The notes: generated by a model from the sequence alone, not told the origin. 64,000 bases of DNA from Ambrosia x helenae (GCA_030844895.1 CM061225.1:107150688-107214687), one strand, 5' to 3'. Shown: positions 1-10,876, numbered from the stretch's first letter. Numbers and translations are program-made.

Positions 1-808
1 TCTTTCTACCTTGTTTAATATTGTTGTTGTTACTTCCACTAACACCATCATTAACATTGAAAATAGAATGAGTAATCTTCACAAGTGCAGTAGGAGGCAC
101 ATTAGCAAAATGGTCATAATCAAGAAGGTAAGCAGCCACTTCACGAAAGCCCGTTTCACCAACCCGAACCAACCGTTTCAACCCAGGCTGACCAAGAGCC
201 TTACCCACAAACCCTTTCGGGTTGTTAGGCGCAAAAGGCTCTTCATCAGCCGGTTTCACAATCGCTACACTCTCGCCCTTACTGTTCCTAAAATAATAAG
301 CACCTCCAAGCCCACCATTCACTCGAATCGGGTCAACACCGGTCTTCAAAGCCATAACAATCTCGTTAACTAGCTCTTTCGTTCGCGAAAAGCTACTGGA
401 CTTGCACAATATCTCAATAGGCCCGCTTCGATCCCTTTGCTGTATATCCCTACCCCTAGGAGACAAACACGGAGTCGAAGAGCTCCTATGCATCAAATTC
501 CTAGTTAACATAGGCGGCGAATCGCCACGAATCGCGCTAAGATCATTTTTCAAAACCATATCTCCAAAAGTCAAAGAACTCTCTTCAACCGGAACATTAA
601 GCGCGATCTGTAACCGTCTTTTAACCATATGGGCATTATCATTCCTATCCAAATCCATTCCTAAAACACATCCGTTTTCGGTCTGAACAAAAACCCGCCT
701 ACTCCCAGTCGGTTTCCTATCGGTCCCATGGTATTCCCGACTGATCGGGCTGTTAAAAACTGCTACAGCCATTTGAGTTTGAACCAAGCTGTCTAACTTA
801 CTAGACAT
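1..808 (-). CDS. Phosphatidylinositol 4-kinase gamma (type II), N-terminal part, runs off window
   Basis: Reading leftward from the ATG at 808, one uninterrupted frame gives about 269 residues up to the window edge. It starts MSSKLDSLVQTQMAVAVF and matches, from memory, plant PI4K gamma 5-8. It has an N-terminal ubiquitin-like segment (about residues 35-95, VFVQTENGCVLGMDLDR then VKRRLQIALNVP), the linker RSSSTPCLSPRGRD, and the start of the PI3/4-kinase-like fold: GLGGAYYFRN (glycine-rich ATP loop), ESVAIVKPADEEPFAPNNP (lysine strand), GETGFREVAAYLLD and PPTALVKITHSIFNVND. The catalytic and metal-binding motifs lie beyond the edge. Plant members of this family have been reported to act largely as protein kinases binding the proteasome and ubiquitin; the lipid kinase name is by homology. 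A 5'UTR intron is predicted just upstream. No break is seen. The exact paralogue number cannot be assigned. Confidence 0.95.
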   Translation of the reverse strand, partial: MSSKLDSLVQTQMAVAVFNSPISREYHGTDRKPTGSRRVFVQTENGCVLGMDLDRNDNAHMVKRRLQIALNVPVEESSLTFGDMVLKNDLSAIRGDSPPMLTRNLMHRSSSTPCLSPRGRDIQQRDRSGPIEILCKSSSFSRTKELVNEIVMALKTGVDPIRVNGGLGGAYYFRNSKGESVAIVKPADEEPFAPNNPKGFVGKALGQPGLKRLVRVGETGFREVAAYLLDYDHFANVPPTALVKITHSIFNVNDGVSGSNNNNIKQGRK

Positions 809-837
809 GAACCAGTAAACCAGCCAAATTCAAAAGC

Positions 838-1342
838 TGATTGCAGACAATTGATACAGTACAATACAGTACAAAAACAATCATCAAACACCTATATTGA
901 TTGATCTTAAACACCAGCCATGTGATTGAACCTTATCAGTGCAATTTCCCCTAATCTGTACACAAAAAAACCAACCAAAACAATACACAAAACAATCAGA
1001 TACTGATACAAATGTACAATATCATCAAGATAATATTAATATTGCATATTCAGTCACAAAATCAACAAATTAACATGTCTTACATAATCTTTTCATGATA
1101 AAAGACATAAAAATCCAAACTTTATGAGATCAAATACTATAAAACAATCAGATAAAGATACCCATATACAATATCATCAAGATTGTATGAATAATATGCA
1201 TATTGAGTTACAAAATAAACAAACTAACAAGTCTTATAGTAACTGTTTATAAAAATGAGGTAAAAATCCAAACTTTATAAAAAAAGAGCTAAAAATGCAA
1301 AGTTTATAAAGATTAACAGATGAAACAGGTCATTAAACTCAC
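838..1342 (-). other. Predicted 5'UTR intron of the PI4K gamma gene
   Basis: On the minus strand a consensus donor CTG|GTGAGTT lies at 1342 and an acceptor TGCAATCAG|CT at about 838, 29 bases before the ATG. The interval is AT-rich, has no coding frame and holds two similar segments (about 1010-1060 and 1160-1215, each with atacaatatcatcaaga). A long leader intron is common in this gene family. The splice sites are read by eye and lack transcript support. Confidence 0.55.
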
Positions 1343-1638
1343 CAGATAAGCAGATCTGAAGGAGATATAGACACTGTAGCTAATATCAATCAAGATTTGG
1401 ATAGCATGATTAAGTGGAGAGAAAACCTGATAGAAAAAAAGGGTTTTTTTTTATACAGCAAGATTGTATAAAGAAACGAATTAAAGAAACCCTTTCTTCT
1501 TCATGTTGTTGTGTGAGTTGAATTGAGTACAAACTATAGAGTGAGTGTTGTTCTCTCTCTAAATCTTGATGTGAATAAGCGTATCTATACAGGGGTCAGG
1601 ACAGTGATGCAGAGGGAAAGAGAGTAAATTGTTTTGGT

Positions 1639-1650
1639 TATTTATAAAAC
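1639..1650 (-). promoter_or_regulatory. Candidate TATA box of the PI4K gamma gene
   Basis: The minus strand reads GTTTTATAAATAACC here, a good TATA element. Transcription would start near 1610, followed by a pyrimidine-rich leader (CT repeats at 1545-1560) and then the predicted 5'UTR intron. A second TATAAATAAAG lies at about 1733-1743. It belongs to the adjacent repeat end and may be fortuitous. Confidence 0.45.
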
Positions 1651-1870
1651 CCCCTTTCTTTCTGATTGGTTCATGTGAATGCTGAGTTAGCGTGTAGAGA
1701 GAAACTAAAAAAGGGGTGTAGTGATGGGGCTTTATTTATAAAGCTCCTGATTGTGATTGGTTGATTTTTTTATTTTTTTTTAATCTTTTAATTCAAAATA
1801 ATTAAAATAAAAGACAAATAAATATAAAAAAATTACAAATAATAATAAAAACACACAACTAATATTAATT

Positions 1871-1947
1871 AAATTAAAAAAAAACAAACAACTTAAATAA
1901 ATTACAATACCAAATTAAAAAAAAAACAAACAACTTAAATAAATTAC
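1871..1947. repeat. Tandem duplication of a 36-bp AT-rich unit
   Basis: Two copies, 1871-1905 and 1912-1947, share aaattaaaaaaaaacaaac followed by aacttaaataaattac, differing by one A in the homopolymer. The second copy runs into the stop codon of the NAM-associated pseudogene (minus strand), so the duplication touches its 3' end. Confidence 0.8.
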
Positions 1948-2849
1948 TGGAGGTTATATTTTGCAAGGATTTGTTGCCTATGATGTATCGCGAGGAGTAA
2001 GGCTTCTCCCTCGAGGTGGTCGATCGGTTTGGACAAAAACTCAATGTCCTTTTCCCTTTGCCTCGCCTCTTGAATGTCGACGAACCTTTTATTCTCGGCC
2101 ACTCTCTGGTCCATAGTTTGCAAACGTCTTTGGCCGAGGTCGCGAAGATCCTGTAGTCGTCGATTCATTTCATCAAACTCCTCCCTCGATGCACCACCTC
2201 CTGTCGAAGACGACTCCGCCTTGCCACCCTTTTTTGATCGTCTACCGGGTGGTCTTGGAATATCCTCCTCCTCCTCCTCCAAATCAACAGGATCATCTAA
2301 ACTCACAAAGCGAGCATCGGATGTCGGTGTATCCGGATCTCGCGACGTGGATGTGGTTTTGCTTCGTTTTGATGGTCCTCCTCCTCCTGATCCTCTTCCT
2401 CTCCTAATCTTGCGCCCACTACCCGACCCCATAGGCGGTACATCAGCCCACTTAGGACTATGTCTCAACATCTCCCATATCCTCAAATACGGGAACGGCC
2501 CGCGGGTATCTCTTATCTCGTCCAAGGCCCTGGCCAATAAACCGTCATCACCTTCCCCGCTGGCCCTGTTGTCCTTGCAACATTGGTAGACCTCCGAAAA
2601 CGAGTGACATTTATTATTAATGTCCGACCACTTTCCAGATATCGAGTCGTGCTCTCGATACTCCCCCTACCCATGGCCGCAAAAAATAGCTCTCGAATCT
2701 GTTGCCAAAACATCGGGGTATGTTGATAGTTTGCTGCAAAAAAAATATCATACGATTAAAAACAAAAAAAAAATACTGAACCCACATTTTAAAAAGTATA
2801 TATATATATATATATGTAAACACAAAAAAAAATACTAAACCAACATTTT

Positions 2850-2894
<45 letters not shown>

Positions 2895-3330
2895 ACAAAA
2901 AAAAATACTAACCAACTTCCGGGTCCTCGGATATGTCGAGCCAGGCTCGCGCTAACTTGAACTCCTCATCTCTTTCCCAACGTTCTTGTTGCTTTTTTTG
3001 ACGAGGAGCGGTAACGTCTTTCTTTTTATGCGAGCGTCTCCCGCGCCCGCGCCCCCTTTAAGAACCCTCGGGTTCGTCTTGAGTTTCTGGTACGGAATCG
3101 GGCTCCTCTTGAGAAGGTTGGACATAGTTTGGTGGAGGAAAAAATTGAGCGGGCATGTTTGGGCCCGGATAAAATTGACCGGGCATGCCAAGAAGTTGCG
3201 CGTATTGCATTGTGTTCGCGTCAAACTCGCCCCAATTGGGTGGCAGCGGAGTAGTAGTGTTTGGCCTCGTAGTGTTTGGCCTCGCACCCGGTCGACCCGG
3301 GACCCCGAACGGTGAACCATATGGATACAT
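1944..3330 (-). pseudogene. NAM-associated / SANT (trihelix-like) DNA-binding protein, two frameshifts
   Basis: Exon 1 (3330-2913) begins MYPYGSPFGVPGRPG, has a Pro/Asn-rich N-terminus, then a SANT/trihelix start (RWERDEEFKLARAW, LDISEDPEVG). A donor G|GTTAGT at 2912 and acceptor TTTGCAG at 2734 bound an intron full of (TA)n. Exon 2 continues FWQQIRELFFAAMGRG, then EHDSISGKWSDINNKCHSF, and ends with a basic linker, an acidic run and a C-terminal coiled coil (RRLQDLRDLGQRRLQTMDQR) of the NAM-associated type. Frame is lost twice: at about 3010-3058 (GC-rich run) and in the G5 run at about 2672, where one base is missing after AMGRG. The stop is TAA at 1944. Both shifts lie in homopolymer or GC-rich runs, so assembly error remains possible. 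Probably PIF/Harbinger ORF1-derived. A TATA box lies upstream. Confidence 0.8.
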
Positions 3331-3408
3331 GTTTTGCGTTTTAGAGATTGTGTTGTGATGTAGTTTGGAAAGTGTTGTATGTTGTATGTGTATGTGTATA
3401 TTTTGTTG

Positions 3409-3421
3409 TGTATATATATAG
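3409..3421 (-). promoter_or_regulatory. TATA box for the NAM-associated gene
   Basis: The minus strand reads CTATATATATACAC about 85 bases before the ATG at 3330, followed by an A/C-rich leader (repeats of ACATACA). The spacing fits a short 5'UTR of about 50 bases. Just upstream lies a perfect inverted repeat aacggtcaaa/tttgaccgtt (3480-3502). Confidence 0.5.
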
Positions 3422-3795
3422 TCTAAAATAAATAAATGTAACCGTTCAAAAAAATAAAACGTTCAAAAAATTGATGTGCAACGGTCAAATGTTTTTGACC
3501 GTTTTTTCTTACCACTCGCCACGTGTCGTCTTGTGATTGGATGGTTGATTTCTTGCATAGCGTTATATTAATAACGCCTCCGGTGATTTTTATAAAATAG
3601 CGCCCCCCTGTGGCAGTGTTCCGGGTGTTATTTTTAAAAAAAATTGAAAAGTAACGCCCCACTACGGGAGGTCTTATTCAACAATTTATTTACTACCTTA
3701 TTTAATAAAATTAAATGGTGATAAAAGAGTGAAAGACACCCGTAATTATCTTATTACAAGATAATAAATAAACTTAATTGTTTTATCGTATGCTT

Positions 3796-4667
3796 CATGC
3801 TCGGCCAAACTAGCCGGAGAATAGTGACCGGAAGTTGATAGCTGTAGCTTTTTAAATATTTTTTGGTGTTTGATAGAGTGACTGGAACTTTTAATAAAAT
3901 GTATAAAATGACCTAAATGAGCATTAAGAGCATGTTTGGCTCTCCTTATTTCCACCTCCTTATAACTTGTAACTTTTCCAAAAAGTTAATAAGTTAAAAA
4001 AAGTGTTTGGCAAAAGAAAAAAACCTTTTGTTTTAACTTTTTGTTTGCCGATAAGTTGTTTTGGAAAAGTAAGGGATGAGTGACTTTTTAAACCTCCTTA
4101 TAACTTATTGATGGTTATTTACCTACATGCTCTTCTTATATCCTTATGTCTACAAAATAACTTAAACCAAACATTTTTTTACAAAATAACTAATCAACTT
4201 ATTGTTTTTCCCCACCACATAAGCTAATCCAAAAACTTTTCTAAAAACTTTTTTTTAAAAAGTCATAAGTTAATAAGTTTTTTTTTTTTTTTTTACTAAA
4301 AGTCTTTTTTGACTTAAATAAGTTTATCTAAACATGCCCTAACTAAGAGCTTTTAATAAGTTTTTTTTTTTTACTAAAAGTCCTTTTTGACTTAAATAAG
4401 TTTATCTAAACATGCCCTAACTAAAAGCTTTTTTTCCTTTTTTTTATTTATTTTTATTATAAAATGGGTATTTGTGTCATTACTCATTAAAAACTTGTAG
4501 CTATTAGGAGTTTTTTCCTAAACGCTAGTACTGGTAATTTTTCAATATAGAGTTTTTTCTCTTAACCTAAAAGCTTCAAGCTCCTTCAACCAAACAGTGC
4601 TTCTTATTGAGTATGAGTTTTTTCTTAAAAGCTTGAGGCTCTTAAAAGCTCATTGTCAAACATACTC
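3796..4667. mobile_element. Old copy of a Tourist-like MITE (family A), split by a second MITE
   Basis: Segments 3796-3927 and 4421-4667 align with the intact 346-bp element at 38886-39231. Shared stretches include gtgtttg.cagagt.actgga, cttttaataaaatgtataaaatga, atgggtatttgtgtcat and ttattgagtatgagtttttt. The ends degenerate from GGGTATGTTTGGC to catgctcggcc and tcaaacatactc. The interruption at 3928-4420 is another MITE. No coding capacity is present. Confidence 0.7.
3928..4417. mobile_element. Tourist-like MITE (family B) nested in family A, TSD TAA
   Basis: The ends are GAGCATGTTTGG (3928) and CTAAACATGCCC (4417), flanked by TAA at 3925-3927 and 4418-4420. That is the 3-bp duplication expected of PIF/Harbinger MITEs. 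The last about 75 bp is tandemly duplicated (about 4275-4345 and 4355-4423, each with actaaaagtc then gacttaaataag), so the element has two copies of its right end. Removing it restores the family A element. Confidence 0.7.
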
Positions 4668-4941
4668 TAAGACTACACGGTGTCGTTATGAGTTGCAGGA
4701 GGCATGAATCGACATGTGACAGTCACATTAATTTCTCCCATACCCTTAAAAAAACACGAGGTGATAGTGGCGTGAATTTTCTTTTAATCAGCCAACCAAT
4801 AAAAAATTGTGCATAACTCAAGAACCAACCACAACCATTCACCTTTTGCCCCACGCTCATGAAAATCTCCATCCAACCTTCCCCACGCGATGTTGGTAAC
4901 GTGGAGGGGCTTCACATCCCCCCCCCCTCCCGCGCGCTCAC

Positions 4942-5019
4942 ACCGTGTAGCCTAGTCATACATGACTCCTACTCATTACTAAATTACATCAAATTACCGT
5001 GTAGCCTAGTCATACATGA
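4942..5019. repeat. 24-bp direct duplication, 54 bp apart
   Basis: The 24-mer beginning accgtgtagcctagtcatac occurs at 4942-4965 and again at 4996-5019 without mismatch. It has no coding sense. A local duplication or a footprint is equally possible. Confidence 0.8.
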
Positions 5020-5271
5020 GCTAGCCCAATAAAGTCTCTCTTTCACACTAGCTATGACTCTTGGTGTGGTTTGGTCCTATGACCATGAAACAATATCTTT
5101 TGATTTTAAATTATGCTTGTTTAGGTTAGTTTTGGATCAATTTTATAGAAACGTTTAACTAAGCGGACATTGTTTAGGCTGACATGACGTGCCATAAGGT
5201 GTCTTGTTATTCATTTTAATTGTTTTTAAGCTGTCTTTTGTGTACCTTATACTCGTGGTGTACTTTATGCA

Positions 5272-5654
5272 TGGTTGTAAAAATCGTGCATAGCCTCTGA
5301 TTAGTCGTTGATTACTTGCTAATTGGAGGTTCACCGAGTAATTTTCAACTAATCGGCCAATTAATCAGTAGGCGGTCAACCATTGTCAAATCCGATCAAA
5401 ATCGGCCAAAAATCGATGGCAGCCTGGAAATTCGGCAAAATTCCAACCAAAATTTGTAAATACCGGCCATATTTCGGCCAAAAAACTTATAAATTCTAAC
5501 AAATTAATCCTATCTACTTCAAAATAAAGAGTCAGAGAAGGTGTATACGTATAAAGCTGAAAATAAAATATAAAACCTCAATTCGATTAATCCATATTAA
5601 TTGTTAGTTGGTACACTATCGGCTAACCAATGCCTATCAATTTTTATAACACTA
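5272..5654. repeat. Possible degenerate MITE with rich aatcggccaa motifs
   Basis: The left end ggttgtaaaaatcg and the right end caatttttataacac are imperfect inverted repeats. The interior carries repeated attagtcg, aatcggcca and cggccatatttcggccaa motifs. This composition resembles short plant MITEs, but no target duplication is evident. Confidence 0.3.
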
Positions 5655-6169
5655 ATTTTCGTAAGAAAAATATTAAGCGTTCAAAATGTAAAAATATAAA
5701 AAAATAGTAGGTTAAATTATTGATCGATACAAAACACTTCAGTCTGGTAAAGAAAAAAAAACAAAACACTTCACATTATTCCTTTACAGAAAGCTTTTAT
5801 ACCGAAACTATAAAATACTTGTGTTTTGGATATTTTAGCAAATATTTAATTAATAATCTTCTTAGATCTTTGGTTAGAAGGGTCTGGAAGAAGGAGAACT
5901 GTCCGTTGGATTATAAATGGTAGAATGTGATCTAAGCCGTTGGAAGAAAAGAAGAACGACGGTGACGTGGAAATAATGAATTGGATAGGATACGGCCAAG
6001 TCAACGTCCAAACAACAGTTTGGTGTGTGTATATATTTGACCTTTTGTGTCAGTCACTTGTATCGATTGAAGAAGGTAAAAATGTGAATAACGGTCCCAC
6101 CGTATAGGGAAATAAAGATCAAAGTTTGAAATTATTTAGTCTTAAGTTCGAATCTGATTTAGAGGGGTT

Positions 6170-8776
6170 TTACCGAAGTGAACTTTCGGCCAAGACAACG
6201 TCCAAATAACACGTCAACACCCTTGAACAATATTGATGTTTGAAGGACGAGGATGAAATTTGAACCATAAACGCATAGCTTTTGTTATGTGCCTTAATAA
6301 GCGTCATATAAGCAGCTTTCTTTAATCCAATATTATGCTCCCGTAAATACAAAAACAGCTTATCAGCATCATGTACATCACCATATACACATAAACCGTT
6401 AATAAGAATATTATACGTAACCCCGTCAGGCTTCAAATCACGTGATACCATTTCATCATGTAACTCAAAAGCTTGGTGAAGTTTGCGCGCTTTGCAAAAC
6501 CGTTGTATCAAAATGTTGTATGTAACTTCATCAGGATATAAACCCCGTGAGATCATATTATCAAGAACTAACAAAGATTCTTGAAGCTTCCACTGTTTAC
6601 ACAAACCCTTTATAATTACAGTACACGTGACATGAGTTGGTTCTACGCCACTAGCTTCCATTTCCCGCATTAGATTAAACATCTCTTTTATATTTCCATT
6701 TTCACATAAAAAATTCATAAGAGTGGTGTATGTTACGGCAGTTGGTGCTAATCCACAATCCCTAATGTTATCAAATAACATCGTTGCCTTAGTTAATTGT
6801 CCAGCTACGCAGAAACCGTATATCAAAGAATTAAACGTGACAATAGTTAAGTCAATACCTTTCTCTACAAGTTGATCGTACAGCTGCACAGTCTCGTGGA
6901 TCATACCGAGTTTTGCATATTTATTGATCATGATATTGTAAAGAACAATGTCCCGACTACCATCGCTACTTGTTAACATATCAAAGTACATCCTTGCCTC
7001 GGACAATAAACCTCTCCCACTCCCACATAGACCCAACAAAATGGCCCGTTGAGTATAAATGTTCGGAAAGACTCTTTTCGTGCACATTTCCATGTACACT
7101 TGAATTGCCCTCTGTATGTCACCTTGTTTGCAGAGCCCATGAATAATAATCGAATACATAACATCATCGGGTTTTAATCCAACTATTTCCATCTCATAAA
7201 GCAAAAACAAAGCTTCGTCAACACGCCCGATTTTACATAAACTGCTTACCAAAACACTATAAGATATGTAGTTTAACTCGTAACCCTTAGAAAGCATCTC
7301 ATCCCGCAATATAAGACTTTCGTCCACTTTGCCAGCCTGGCAATTCCCACATATCAGTAATGTATAGGTAATACTGTTAGGGTTCAACCCTTTTGTGAGC
7401 ATTTGTTGAATCGAACTTAATGCGCCACTTATCTTACCAAGTACATGAAAACCTTTAAAAATTGTGTTGTATGTTACTGCATCAGGCTCGACTCCATGTT
7501 TGTCCATGTCATATGTTAACTTTAATGCATCTTCAATAGAACCCGCTAAACATAAACCGTTAATAAGAATATTATAACTATATGCATCAGGATGCACTCC
7601 GAACTTCAACATTAAACAGAAAATGGATTGAGCAACATCTACAAACCCCATTTTGGAGAAACTCGACATGATGGTATTAAAAGAGGCGACATGATCCGTT
7701 TCATGAAGAAGGGTTACCGCTTCTTGCATTAAAGATTGCTTACACAAACCATCTACAAGAATGGATTTTGTTTGTTTGCTTTCACGAACTCCACTATCTT
7801 TGATGTCATTGTAGACATCCCACATGATCACCGAGTGCCTTAAGTTATATAGCAAGCTGTTGTATGTCATTATTGAAGGCTGGATATTCAGATCTTTCAT
7901 CTTCGCTATAACGAAAAGAGCATCGTGCACCATTTCAGATCTAGAGTAAGCAAATGCCAGCATGTCCCAAACAATAGCGTTGTCTTCCCAACACTTAAAG
8001 TTAACCGAAAGCAGCTCACAAAGAGAAGGCCCAGAGCCAGAACCTATTAAAAAAAGTACATGTAAATTACCATAAATAAGGAGTGACTATTAGCAGTCCT
8101 AACTTTAGCTAGGAGTGTCATTTGTCACATTGTCTGTATGGATTATTATTAGCCAATAGATCATAGTTCCGATCATTAAATCCACTTTGCCAGTAACGAT
8201 ATCATTAAAAGAAATTCTTTTTATATACAAAATACAAATCTTTGAACACTAATTATTCACTACCCGCTAGAGAGACAGATAGCATACAAAAAATGACACT
8301 AATCAATTTCAAAATATTCAAATTTAGCTACCTTCTTCCTGCACCATTCGCATAAAATTCGACCGCAACAACTTAAGCCGCCGCCGACCAGCCAAAACAT
8401 GAGCAATCACAAACTGAGAACTTCTTGAATGCTTAAACCCATACTCATTCTTCAACAACTCAAACAACCCCAAAGCAGAATCCGGATCACCCACCCGCAA
8501 ATAATCGATAAATTCATCAACTTGATTACATTCCAAACCCGAAACAAGAACTCTAAACCTATCTTCCACACCATCAGAATTCAAACCTAAACCACACAAT
8601 TGTTTAAAGAATTGAAAAACAGCAAAAGGGTATGTTACATTTGCAGAGGTTGAAGTGGGTTTGGGTTCTGATTGAAGGGTTTGGGAAGATATTAATGATA
8701 AAGATTTATTCAAGATTAATGGTGTAAAGGGTCGACGAAATAGTGAACGGCATTGGTGATGGATGCAATGGAGCAT
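6170..8776 (-). CDS. Pentatricopeptide-repeat protein like At1g13630, two exons, short C-terminus
   Basis: Join 8776-8332 and 8043-6170. The intron 8331-8044 has donor GAAG|GTAGCT and acceptor AATAG|GTTCTGG, and the joined frame of 772 codons plus stop is open. The first residues (MLHCIHHQCRSLFRRPF, then Ser-rich) look like a mitochondrial or plastid transit peptide. From about residue 150 on there are consecutive 35-residue P-class PPR repeats, such as SYNILINGLCLAGSIEDALKL, cut in this track to about 15 units with the typical TYNxLI..CxxG signature. These bind organellar RNA in known relatives. Similarity to At1g13630, from memory, is strong through GLKKAAYMTLIKAH. After that the Arabidopsis protein has two more repeats, whereas here an unrelated 35-residue tail leads to a stop. 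It may be functional with a shortened end, or a recent 3' truncation. It is single-frame otherwise. Confidence 0.9.
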
Positions 8777-9253
8777 GAATTGATGTTGATTGAATCGAAA
8801 GGAGGTAGCTTTAGTGATAATTGCATTACACGGAATGAGAATTTGTGATGAGATTAGGGTTTAGGGTTAGGGTTTTAGAAGGGTTTAGAATTCGGGGGAT
8901 GAGAGGATTTGGGTCCAAGATGGTGTGTGGAAAGTCAACAACTAAAATCTTTCACGTGATTATTAGCCTTAACCAAAACTAAAATCAATTAATCAAAAAA
9001 TAGGCCTCTAAACGAACCGAATGGTTTAGTTATGTTTGATTATTAGCTTTAACCAAAACTAAAATCAAAAGTCATCAATTAATCAATCTTATTAAACAAT
9101 TGGTTCCTTGGTTCGGTTAGTATTGTTAGATTATCGGTTTTTAGTCCGGTTTAGTTAATTTTGGTGAATAACAAAAACAAACTTTTGCTAAAAAAATTTT
9201 TGCCTATAAGTACATGAAATAGAGGTATAAATACATGAAATAGAGGCAAAAAA
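8777..9253. other. PPR upstream region and repeat debris
   Basis: 8777-8940 is the probable leader and promoter of the PPR gene (gggtttagggttagggttttag at about 8857-8878 is a telo-box-like motif common in plant promoters of organelle-targeted genes). 8941-9253 contains two copies of ttagc.ttaaccaaaactaaaatcaa (8966 and 9044) and an orphan end TAGGCC.cTAAACGAACCGAAT at 9001 that matches the next element's terminus. Confidence 0.5.
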
Positions 9254-9758
9254 TAGGCCTATAAACGAACCGAATGCTCATGAGCTGTTCGTGAACTTGT
9301 TCAGCGGAAAGTTCGTTTATGTCGTTTATTTAATAAACGAACAAACACGAACAAAAATATTTGTTCATTTAGTTAAATGAACAAACATGAGCAAACGTTG
9401 AGTTTGTTCATTTATGTTCATGAACGTTCGTTTATTTATGTCCGTTTAAGTTTATTAATTACATACGTAGTTATATTTACATAAATACAAATATAAATTG
9501 AGTTTTAGCTTCTTGTATAAATATATAACCAATTAGTAATTGGGGTTTTCAATAATACAAAATCGATCACATTTATTATGTTCGTGAACGTCCATTTATG
9601 TTCGTTGGTGAACTGTTCGATTAGGCTTAAACGAACGAACATAAACGAACAAGAATATGACAAATTTCTTAATGAACCAACATGAACACAAAATGTGTTT
9701 GAATATGTGTCCGTGTTCGGTTAAAATTAAATGAATATTCGGTTCGTTTACAGGCCTA
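9254..9758. mobile_element. hAT-like MITE with TIR TAGGCCTxTAAACGAACCGAAT
   Basis: The left terminus TAGGCCTATAAACGAACCGA (9254) and the right terminus, inverted, TAGGCCTGTAAACGAACCGA (9758) match over about 24 bp with one mismatch. The interior consists of inverted gttcgtttatg / cataaacgaac and gttcgtgaac palindromes. A clean 8-bp duplication is not visible. It has the same architecture as the GCTCG-rich elements at 40263 and 62514, so a related family is likely. Confidence 0.65.
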
Positions 9759-9849
9759 GGTATAAAAGCTAAAAATTTCAAAACTCCCTATATTTATATG
9801 GTCACTATAATTCATAAACTTATCTACTCAGCTTCAAACCATAGTAGAG

Positions 9850-10565
9850 TATAATTTGCTATATACTTTTAATTAAAATTTTGATTTTTTACGTGATTAA
9901 CAATATCTAGAGGTGAACAATAATTGAAACTCAACCGAAATCGAACAAAAACATACAAAACCGAACTGAAAATTAATTAACCAAAACCGAGTTAACCTAA
10001 TATCAATTTTTTTGTACCCAAAGTTAACCAAAAGTAACAAACCAAAACTGAATCATTAATACATTTATATTTTTTATACATCCATTACATGTATTTATAC
10101 CTTCATTTCATGTGATTCTAATCAAAATTTTAACCAAACTTTGGTTTTGGTTATTAACCAAAATTAACTAAACCGAACTAAAAATGATAGTCTAACCAAA
10201 TAGACAGAACCAATTAACCGGTTGGTTAACAAGATTGATAAACTGATAATGTTGATTTTTGTTTCGGTTAAGGCTTATAACCGAACTAAACCTAACCCAA
10301 CCATGAACCATTAGAAGTGTCCGTATTCCCTACCACATCGTGCGGGTATGCTGTTATAGTTTAACTAATTTGGGTTAACTAAGGGTACAAAAAGAAAACG
10401 ATAATCAATTTTAAGTTAAATCAGATATTTGCATTTTTCAATAGATTTTGGTTCAGTTTTTTAGTTTGGCTTCGGTGAATGGTTTAGTTATTGCTCACTC
10501 TTAGATACCGTTAATCACGTACCACATAAAGATTTTTAAAATAAAAATAGCAATACTATACTCAA
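9850..10565. repeat. Long inverted repeat (foldback-like) element
   Basis: The left arm, about 9850-9975 (gagtataatttgctat ... acgtgattaacaatatctagaggtgaacaataa), is inverted at about 10440-10565 (ttattgctcactcttagataccgttaatcacgt ... atactatactc). The arms are about 100-120 bp and imperfect. The interior is rich in aaccgaac/gttcggtt and repeats aaccaaaa motifs. No ORF is present. The element resembles a MULE or foldback MITE. Confidence 0.55.
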
Positions 10566-10576
10566 ATTAAAGATAA

Positions 10577-10876
10577 TAAAATGCCCATTATTATGATGTA
10601 TTTTTTTTAAAGTATAAACGTATGAAAAAATGACTATTTAAAAATCATGGGGAATGGTTTGCTTAAAATAAGGAAAAGAAGTTTAACTATAATTTAAATA
10701 AGTAAAAGTTAAGTAAAGTTTAAGGGATTAAAGTGTAACTAAAATAGGGTATTAAAATGTAAATAATGTATAAATGACTATTTTACCCTTATTTCAGGGT
10801 TATTAATGAAAAATAAGTTCTTAACTTTAAGGTATCTTAAACTACCCATCACTCATGCATTATAATATAGTATAGA
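10577..10876 (-). mobile_element. Possible Helitron 5' end fragment
   Basis: Reading the minus strand from 10876: TCTATACTATATTATAATGC, then ATGAGTGATGGGTAG. This TC-plus-AT-rich start resembles the 5' termini of the Helitrons further right. No CTAG end with a hairpin is seen to the left, so only a fragment can be claimed. Confidence 0.3.

Larger units (their letters stand above)
1711..3672 (-). mobile_element. Probable PIF/Harbinger-type element carrying only ORF1
   Basis: The SANT/NAM-associated pseudogene is bracketed by GGGGTGTAGTGATGGGGC at 1713-1730 and, inverted, GCCCCACTACGGGAGG at about 3656-3671. These share the core GTAGTG..GGGGC. Inside both ends ttgtgattgg followed by ttgattt occurs at about 1751 and 3531. 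Plant PIF/Harbinger elements encode a Myb/SANT-like ORF1 plus a DDE transposase; no transposase is present, so this would be non-autonomous. A clean 3-bp duplication is not seen, although TTA follows the right end. The superfamily call rests mainly on the protein type. A host gene flanked by unrelated repeats is the alternative. Confidence 0.42.
4681..6169. other. Intergenic stretch downstream of the PPR gene
   Basis: No gene is seen in 4681-6169. The short ORF at 5720-5923 has no recognisable motif and low-complexity ends. The stretch holds a 24-bp tandem duplication, a C8 run with GC-rich cgcgcgctc at 4919-4940, and a possible MITE at 5272-5654. Confidence 0.5.

Noticed and set aside
11..686. 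Two plus-strand ORFs at the left edge
   Set aside because: Antisense shadows of the PI4K gamma coding region.
2074..2589. Plus-strand ORF of 171 codons
   Set aside because: It is the antisense of the NAM-associated gene, whose minus-strand frame has recognisable domains; the plus frame is Ser/Arg/Pro low complexity.
2790..2890. (TA)n tract as origin or regulatory site
   Set aside because: Simple dinucleotide repeat in an intron.
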